Shown: in pieces, positions 1 to 4,208 of the stretch
Numbering within the stretch: the stretch's first letter is position 1
Layout of the letters: each line of letters opens with the position of its first letter
From: Desulfocapsa sp.
GTDB taxonomy: Bacteria; Desulfobacterota; Desulfobulbia; Desulfobulbales; Desulfocapsaceae
Direction: 5' to 3'
Assembly (NCBI GenBank): GCA_030638765.1
Contig: DAOWDZ010000089.1
Coordinates: 1-6,287 of the forward strand
Length of the DNA stretch: 6,287 nt
Position numbers and translations under genes: made by a program
The notes under the pieces: generated by a model
Databases searched by the model: none
The model's input: only the letters and a program-made list of their open reading frames with translations
What the model was told of the DNA's origin: nothing

Positions 1-849
1 AGCTTTGGTGATTTTTTCAGCTTTCTTTCTGGCCTCACCTGCAACACGCTGATATTCTTCAGTTGATATCGGTTTGTCTACATCTGCAAGTACGCCGATG
101 GTTATTTTGCCCTCAAGTTCTTCTGGACTCATCTTGGCGGCATGGGCGACAGTGACAGAACGATCTTTGAAGCCATTAATCATTTCAACAGCACCACCGA
201 GCTTATTCCTGCGTCCATGCTGAACATGGCAATTGGAGATGATTTCCATCACAGAAAAGCCTCTCTTTTCAATGGCTTTTTTAAGCATCTGTTCCATATG
301 ACTTGCATGATAGACAGTACTTCTAGCAACAAAAGAGGCACCGGCTGTGGCTGCAAGCTCAGCAATATTAAAGGCATGCTCAACATGGCCATAAACGGAT
401 GTTGTGGATTTTGAGCCAAATGGAGTTGTGGGTGAATATTGGCCACCGGTCATCCCATAGGTGGAATTATTAATGATAATTGCAGTAAGGTTCAAATTGC
501 GCCTTGCTGCATGGATAAAATGGTTACCACCAATTGCGGTTGAGTCACCATCGCCCATCACAGTGAGAACAGTGAGTTCCGGCTTGGCAAGTTTAATGCC
601 GGTGGAAAAAGTAAGGGCCCTGCCGTGGGTTGTATGGATGGTATTAAAATCCACATAGGTAGGTAACCTTCCGGAACAACCAATCCCGGATGCAAGTACA
701 ACCTCATCTTTATTGAGGCCAAGGCTGTGTACAGCACGTAACAAGGCACCCATGACAATCCCATTGCCGCAGCCGGGACACCATACATGTGGAAAGGTCT
801 TATCGTGTCGTAAATATTCTTTACGTATGATTTCAGCACGTTCAAGCAT
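1..849 (-). CDS. korB: 2-oxoglutarate:ferredoxin oxidoreductase, beta subunit (3' end cut by window)
   Basis: Thiamine-diphosphate (TPP) binding beta subunit of a 2-oxoacid:ferredoxin oxidoreductase. With KorA it interconverts 2-oxoglutarate plus CoA and succinyl-CoA plus CO2 in the cytoplasm, passing electrons to ferredoxin. The frame is open from ATG at 849 to base 1, giving 283 residues without a stop. Family members are usually about 270-290 aa, so only the extreme C-terminus is missing. Seen: MLERAEIIRK start; CPGCG with Cys24 and Cys27, Cys58 in GIGCSGR and Cys207 in NCHVQHGR, matching the four-Cys [4Fe-4S] pattern of beta subunits; the TPP/Mg motif GDGDS at 99-103 ending in INN at 126-128; YGMTGGQ at 131-137. 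The start is supported by AGGAG (864-860), 10 nt upstream. It lies 36 bp after korA. Exact 2-oxoacid specificity (2-oxoglutarate versus branched-chain 2-oxoacid, Vor) is inferred from the D-A-B order and the absence of a fused pyruvate-type enzyme, and is less certain than the family. Confidence 0.94.
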   Translation of the reverse strand, partial: MLERAEIIRKEYLRHDKTFPHVWCPGCGNGIVMGALLRAVHSLGLNKDEVVLASGIGCSGRLPTYVDFNTIHTTHGRALTFSTGIKLAKPELTVLTVMGDGDSTAIGGNHFIHAARRNLNLTAIIINNSTYGMTGGQYSPTTPFGSKSTTSVYGHVEHAFNIAELAATAGASFVARSTVYHASHMEQMLKKAIEKRGFSVMEIISNCHVQHGRRNKLGGAVEMINGFKDRSVTVAHAAKMSPEELEGKITIGVLADVDKPISTEEYQRVAGEARKKAEKITKA

Positions 850-859
850 TATATTATTT

Positions 860-864
860 CTCCT
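860..864 (-). promoter_or_regulatory. Ribosome binding site of korB
   Basis: AGGAG on the minus strand within AAGGAGAAATAATATA, 10 nt before the ATG at 849. It is the only purine-rich site in the 36-bp korA-korB gap and supports this ATG as the korB start. Confidence 0.8.
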
Positions 865-866
865 TA

Positions 867-886
867 ATCTTGTTTTGATGCAAGAT
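867..886 (-). repeat. Small inverted repeat in the korA-korB junction
   Basis: The two arms ATCTTG (867-872) and CAAGAT (881-886) are perfectly complementary around an 8-nt loop. One arm touches the last base of the korA stop codon, and the other lies just upstream of the korB ribosome binding site. The stem is short (6 bp) and has no following T-run in the korB direction, so it is not a terminator. It could be a weak intercistronic hairpin affecting processing or korB translation, or it could be chance. Confidence 0.35.
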
Positions 887-2028
887 CATACTGTTGTCAA
901 ATGTTTAAGAATCTCTTCAGGTGTAATCAACTCGCCATTTATCTTATTATGTTTCACAATACGACAGCCAGCCTGATTCACACGTCCAACTTCCCTGCTC
1001 ATCTGTCCCATGTTCATTTCGGGAATCACTGCAGCACGGCATTGTCGCAAATAGGTATCAACAGCCTTTCGAGGGAAAGGAAAAAGTGTCACAAGCTGAA
1101 CAAGGCCAGCTTTCACACCAAGTTTTCTAGCATCACGAACAGCTCGTAAAGCTGATCGTGCGACAGAACCATAAGCAATGACAAACACTTCAGCATCTTC
1201 CATCTCATAAGTCTTGGTGATCTGGATATCCTGGAATCCTTTACTTATTTTGGAATGTATTCGTTTTAGAAACTTATCGATCTCCTGGGGATCCTGTGTA
1301 GGAAATCCCTTTTCGTCATGAACAAGTCCTGTTACGTGATGCCTGTAGCCATCGCCGAATGTGGCCATATCTGGAACGCCACGATTATTGTCAGCATAAG
1401 GTTTATACCACTCAGGTGGTACGTCAGGTTTAACCCTGTCAAAAACGCGTATCTGGTCAAGCTCTGGTAAGACAACCGACTCACGGGTATGAGCGACCAC
1501 CTCATCGGATAAGATAATTACAGGAATTCTATATTTTTCAGATAAATTAAATGCCTTTATTGTTACAGAAAAGCAATCCGCAACAGAAGATACTGCAAGG
1601 ACGATAATTGGATGATCACCATGGGTTCCCCATCTGGCCATCTGAACGTCCCCTTGAGCAGGGCTTGTGGGAAGTCCTGTGCTGGGACCGCCACGCATAA
1701 CGTTTACAATGACACAGGGTACCTCTGTAATACAACCGTAACCAAGATTTTCCTGAATAAGAGAAAATCCAGGTCCACTTGTTGCTGTCATGGATTTAAC
1801 ACCGGCAAGTGAAGCACCTAGAGTGGCACCCATTGAAGCAATTTCATCTTCCATCTGAATAAAAGTACCACCAACTTCTGGCAGTTTAACTGAGAGTAGT
1901 TCGCTAATTTCAGACGCAGGTGTTATCGGATAACCAGCAAAAAAACGACAACCGGCAGCTAATGCCCCGGCGACAATTGCTTCATTACCCTGTAATAAAG
2001 TCTTTTTGGGAGTATCAATGCTTTCCAT
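886..2028 (-). CDS. korA: 2-oxoglutarate:ferredoxin oxidoreductase, alpha subunit
   Basis: Catalytic partner of KorB. It carries the pyrimidine-side TPP-binding transketolase-like domain and the C-terminal domain that shapes the CoA/2-oxoacid site. Complete, 380 aa, the usual length for this subunit. Seen: YPITPAS at 33-39; MEDE at 59-62, containing the Glu expected to contact the TPP pyrimidine ring; SGPGFSL at 84-90; GGPSTGLPT at 113-121, typical of KorA/Vor-type alpha chains; AYGSVARSA at 285-293 opening the C-terminal domain; LFPFP at 315-319; PEMNMGQ at 336-342. The ATG at 2028 is preceded 7 nt away by a very strong AGGAGG. The gene overlaps the end of korD by 14 bp, which suggests translational coupling. 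It ends with TGA at 888-886. Automatic pipelines sometimes call this family VorB (2-oxoisovalerate). KorA fits the D-A-B order well, but specificity is not proven by sequence. Confidence 0.95.
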   Translation of the reverse strand: MESIDTPKKTLLQGNEAIVAGALAAGCRFFAGYPITPASEISELLSVKLPEVGGTFIQMEDEIASMGATLGASLAGVKSMTATSGPGFSLIQENLGYGCITEVPCVIVNVMRGGPSTGLPTSPAQGDVQMARWGTHGDHPIIVLAVSSVADCFSVTIKAFNLSEKYRIPVIILSDEVVAHTRESVVLPELDQIRVFDRVKPDVPPEWYKPYADNNRGVPDMATFGDGYRHHVTGLVHDEKGFPTQDPQEIDKFLKRIHSKISKGFQDIQITKTYEMEDAEVFVIAYGSVARSALRAVRDARKLGVKAGLVQLVTLFPFPRKAVDTYLRQCRAAVIPEMNMGQMSREVGRVNQAGCRIVKHNKINGELITPEEILKHLTTV

Positions 2029-2311
2029 TGCTTTCCCTCCTCTTTGGATGCCTTGCTTTTATAGTAATGGCAAAGTCAGGACAATGAATTTCACAAAACC
2101 TGCACCCGATACATTCATCCATATCGTCAATATATGGAAGACCGAGTTCATTGGTCTTGATTATTTGTTTTTGGCAAAATGCCGTACAAAGTCCACAGGA
2201 TTTGCACCATTTAGGAAAAAAAACCACGCTATATAATTTTTTTTCCTTCTTTTTCTGAGCAGTGGAGGTACTCACCGCCTTCTTAGCTTTTGGTTTGGTA
2301 GTTTTAACCAT
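2015..2311 (-). CDS. korD: 2-oxoglutarate:ferredoxin oxidoreductase, delta (ferredoxin-like) subunit
   Basis: Small electron-transfer subunit of 98 aa that carries electrons between the TPP site of KorAB and external ferredoxin. Two complete 4Fe-4S motifs are visible: Cys36-x2-Cys39-x2-Cys42-x3-Cys46 and Cys67-x2-Cys70-x2-Cys73-x3-Cys77, the second followed by Pro as in bacterial ferredoxins. The first 25 residues form a Lys/Ala/Thr/Ser-rich, low-complexity tail (8 Lys in residues 1-22) with no predicted membrane or export signal. The ferredoxin fold proper begins near LYSVVFF at 26-32. ATG 2311 is the first possible start after an in-frame TAA upstream, but no clear Shine-Dalgarno precedes it. 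First gene of the minus-strand operon. Its last 14 bp overlap korA and contain the korA ribosome binding site. Confidence 0.93.
   Translation of the reverse strand: MVKTTKPKAKKAVSTSTAQKKKEKKLYSVVFFPKWCKSCGLCTAFCQKQIIKTNELGLPYIDDMDECIGCRFCEIHCPDFAITIKARHPKRRESNGKH
2036..2041 (-). promoter_or_regulatory. Ribosome binding site of korA inside korD
   Basis: A perfect AGGAGG lies 7 nt before the korA ATG at 2028, inside the coding end of korD. It fixes the korA start and, with the 14-bp overlap, points to coupled translation that would keep the two subunits stoichiometric. Confidence 0.85.
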
Positions 2312-2348
2312 TTCAGTAACCAGTTACCCACTTTTAAGTTGTTAAGAA

Positions 2349-2378
2349 CTACGAGACAAAGCTTAATTCATCTCGTAG
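2349..2378 (-). repeat. Inverted repeat / hairpin in the korD leader
   Basis: The arms CTACGAGA (2349-2356) and TCTCGTAG (2371-2378) are perfectly complementary over 8 bp around a 14-nt loop. The element begins roughly 10 nt after the expected transcription start and ends about 37 nt before the korD ATG. No T-run follows it in the korD direction, so it is not an intrinsic terminator. It could be an operator for a dimeric regulator or a structured 5' UTR element. I do not recognise a known riboswitch. Confidence 0.5.
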
Positions 2379-2394
2379 CAACCCACCTGTTTTC

Positions 2395-2422
2395 CTTATA
2401 TCTCTGCTAGATGAAGTGTCAA
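2395..2422 (-). promoter_or_regulatory. Sigma70-type promoter of korDAB
   Basis: On the minus strand, a perfect -35 TTGACA (2422-2417) is separated by 16 bp from the -10 TATAAG (2400-2395, 5 of 6 consensus bases). Transcription would start near 2388, giving a leader of about 77 nt before korD that includes the 8-bp inverted repeat. This is the best promoter match in the window. Confidence 0.7.
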
Positions 2423-2566
2423 GGATATTGTGAGTTTTGTTTTATAAAATGGCTTTGAGAATGGTCTGAGTATTCGTTAGGTTACGGAACACTTTCCTCC
2501 CAATTGACCAATATCACTTGCATTTACAAAAAAAATATGTTAGATAACGGTTTCTTTGATTTTTTA

Positions 2567-2596
2567 TTGTTAACACATAAAAAAAATCTATCTAAT
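2567..2596 (+). promoter_or_regulatory. Candidate promoter of the carboxylase operon
   Basis: TTGTTA (2567-2572, 4 of 6 for -35) and TCTAAT (2591-2596, 5 of 6 for -10) are spaced by 18 bp. Transcription would start near 2603, about 73 nt before the TTG start. A tracts at 2528-2535 and 2560-2565 lie just upstream and could act as an UP-like or curved region. In such AT-rich DNA a match of this quality can occur by chance. Confidence 0.35.
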
Positions 2597-2664
2597 TCCC
2601 CCCATATTTTTTTCAGGGATTTTTCCTGTGGAAAATTCTGTTACACTTTTGAATTAATCTGTGA

Positions 2665-2670
2665 AAGGAG
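2665..2670 (+). promoter_or_regulatory. Ribosome binding site deciding a TTG start
   Basis: AAGGAG lies 5 nt before TTG at 2676. The upstream in-frame GTG at 2661 would put this site inside the coding region and has no Shine-Dalgarno of its own. The TTG also gives the family-typical N-terminus, MNTKILVANRGEIA. Confidence 0.8.
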
Positions 2671-2675
2671 TTGCT

Positions 2676-4118
2676 TTGAATACAAAAATACTTGTAGCTA
2701 ATCGTGGTGAGATTGCCATTAGACTTATCCGCGCTATCCAGGAATTAAATTATGAGGCAGTTGCCGTATACGAATCACCTGATAAAGAATCTCGTCATAT
2801 TCGTATTGCCAATGAAGCCATCTGGCTTGGTAATGGACCCCGGTGTGATTATCTTGATATTGATAAAATTATTAAAGCTGCGAAAACTTCCGGTGCTGTC
2901 GCCATCCATCCTGGATATGGTTTCCTGGCTGAAAATGCAAATTTTGCCAAAGCATGTGAGGATGCAGGAATTATCTTTATTGGCCCCTCATCAGAAGTAG
3001 TCACCAACTTAGGAAATAAAGTAATTGCTCGGCAGATCATGGCAGATGCCGGTATCCCAATGGTACCAGGTACAGAGAATCTTACTCCAGGACCTGAGGG
3101 TGTAAAAACTGCATTGGCCTTCGCCGCTGAAGTTGAATATCCTGTCATGCTCAAAGCAACATCTGGTGGTGGTGGACGTGGTATCAGACTCATTGAATCC
3201 GACGACCAGATGAAAGAAGAAATCCCCATTGCCAGAGCAGAAGCTCTGGCTGCCTTTAATGATGGCTCCGTGTATCTTGAAAAGGTTGTTATAGACCCCA
3301 AGCATGTTGAAGTCCAGATTATGGCAGATCACGATGGAAATACTGTCCACCTAGGAACACGTGATTGTTCGATCCAGCGTAGAAATCAAAAACTGATCGA
3401 AATAGCACCCTCCATGATTGAAGATAAAGAACTCCTTGAGACCATCTGTAATACAGCTGTTAAGGCTGCCAAGGCTTCTAACTATTTTAATGCCGGGACT
3501 GTTGAATTTTTGATAGATAAAGAATTTAACTTTTATTTTATGGAAATCAATACCCGGGTACAGGTTGAACATACTGTAACTGAAATGATCACCGGAATTG
3601 ATATCGTTCGTACCCAGATCAAATTGGCCATGGGCAAAAAGCTATCATTTTCACAGGACGATATCAAATTACGCGGACATGCTATCGAAATGCGCATTAA
3701 TGCCGAAGATCCCAAAGCGGATTTTATGCCGGAAGGTGGTAAAACAGTTTCTGTTTACAGATCTCCGGGTGGCTACGGTGTTCGTCTTGATGGTTTTGTT
3801 TATCAAGGTTTCACAATCCCTGAAGTGTATGATTCGCTTCTTGTGAAGATGACAGTTCATGGTTTTTCCTGGAATGAAACAGTCGACCGACTCAGGCGCT
3901 GTCTGCAAAACTTTGTAATAGCCGGACCAAAAACTACTATTCCCTTTTACTTAAATATTGCCAAAGATCCGGACTTTATTGCAGGTGATTTTGACACATC
4001 ATATCTCGATAAACATCCTGATCTGTTTGAATATGATGATAATGATAATGAAGCAAGTAAGCTTGCTAACTTAATTGCAGAAATACACCATCGTGGGCAA
4101 AACCCATATGCTGCCTAA
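2676..4118 (+). CDS. Biotin carboxylase subunit (AccC/PycA/CfiB-like)
   Basis: ATP-grasp biotin carboxylase, 480 aa from a TTG start. It uses ATP and bicarbonate to carboxylate the biotin carried by the downstream protein. Seen: N-terminal KILVANRGEIAIR (4-16); HPGYGFLAEN (78-87); glycine-rich ATP loop with Lys160 and GGGGRG (164-169); HVEVQ (210-214); RDCS (229-232); Lys239 for bicarbonate; metal ligands Glu277 (GTVEF) and Glu290 (MEIN); catalytic Arg294, Gln296, Val297 and Glu298 in NTRVQVEH; Arg340 in RINAED. Length is close to that of split PycA/CfiB proteins (about 470-500 aa). Two near-invariant positions differ: GERDCS reads GTRDCS (Thr228), and RRHQK reads RRNQK (Asn237 at the position of the ATP-contacting His236 of E. 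coli AccC). The C-terminus has an acidic, low-complexity linker, EYDDNDNEA (452-460). It is followed 90 bp later by the carboxyltransferase gene without a terminator between, so the two are probably one operon. Whether the holoenzyme is an acetyl-CoA, pyruvate or other carboxylase is set by the partner; a CT-biotinyl partner argues against acetyl-CoA. Confidence 0.94.
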   Translation: MNTKILVANRGEIAIRLIRAIQELNYEAVAVYESPDKESRHIRIANEAIWLGNGPRCDYLDIDKIIKAAKTSGAVAIHPGYGFLAENANFAKACEDAGIIFIGPSSEVVTNLGNKVIARQIMADAGIPMVPGTENLTPGPEGVKTALAFAAEVEYPVMLKATSGGGGRGIRLIESDDQMKEEIPIARAEALAAFNDGSVYLEKVVIDPKHVEVQIMADHDGNTVHLGTRDCSIQRRNQKLIEIAPSMIEDKELLETICNTAVKAAKASNYFNAGTVEFLIDKEFNFYFMEINTRVQVEHTVTEMITGIDIVRTQIKLAMGKKLSFSQDDIKLRGHAIEMRINAEDPKADFMPEGGKTVSVYRSPGGYGVRLDGFVYQGFTIPEVYDSLLVKMTVHGFSWNETVDRLRRCLQNFVIAGPKTTIPFYLNIAKDPDFIAGDFDTSYLDKHPDLFEYDDNDNEASKLANLIAEIHHRGQNPYAA

Positions 4119-4197
4119 ATAGATAACACTGAAATTTTAAATTACTGTCCAAAACCTCTATTCATTTAAATGAGGTACAAGGCAGACATTGATGAAG

Positions 4198-4202
4198 AAG
4201 GA
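4198..4202 (+). promoter_or_regulatory. Ribosome binding site deciding the carboxyltransferase start
   Basis: AAGGA (within AAGAAGGA, 4195-4202) lies 6 nt before ATG at 4209. Two other in-frame ATGs, at 4170 and 4203, have no properly spaced site: the first has none upstream and the second abuts this one. The start at 4209 is therefore preferred. Confidence 0.65.
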
Positions 4203-4208
4203 ATGACT

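Larger units (their letters stand above)
2312..2675. other. Divergent intergenic region between korD and the carboxylase operon
   Basis: This 364-bp gene-free stretch is AT-rich. Reading from the korD side it holds the korD leader with an 8-bp inverted repeat (2349-2378), a well-formed leftward sigma70-type promoter (2395-2422), a central stretch (about 2423-2500) with no convincing element, A/T tracts (2528-2535, 2560-2565, 2579-2586, 2607-2613), a weaker rightward promoter candidate (2567-2596) and the ribosome binding site of the biotin carboxylase gene. I found no RNA gene or transposon remnant in it. Confidence 0.8.

Noticed and set aside
2442..2492. Tiny minus-strand frame (GTG start, 16 codons, preceded by GGAGG) upstream of korD, resembling a leader peptide.
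   Set aside because: It lies upstream of the well-formed korD promoter (-35 at 2422-2417), so it would not be in the korD transcript. The GGAGG to GTG spacing is only about 3 nt, and the peptide has no attenuator-like codon run.
2627..2635. TGTGGAAAA, a one-mismatch DnaA-box-like 9-mer in the divergent AT-rich region, raising the idea of an origin.
   Set aside because: A single imperfect box with no cluster and no dnaA/dnaN/parAB neighbours. It is better seen as chance, and it also forms a short TTTTCC-TGT-GGAAAA palindrome.
2849..3301. 150-codon minus-strand open frame opposite the biotin carboxylase gene.
   Set aside because: It lies entirely antisense to clearly conserved coding sequence, has no ribosome binding site, and its translation shows no recognisable domain. 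It is a shadow of the plus-strand gene.
4027..4057. Short GATAAT/GATGAT repeats near the end of the biotin carboxylase gene.
   Set aside because: In frame, they encode an acidic linker (EYDDNDNEA). Only two or three imperfect units are present, so this is not a meaningful tandem repeat array.
4162..4173. Perfect 12-bp palindrome TCATTTAAATGA between the two carboxylase genes.
   Set aside because: AT-rich and short, overlapping the less likely upstream ATG at 4170. No promoter elements around it and no loop for a stable hairpin, so there is no reason to call an operator.
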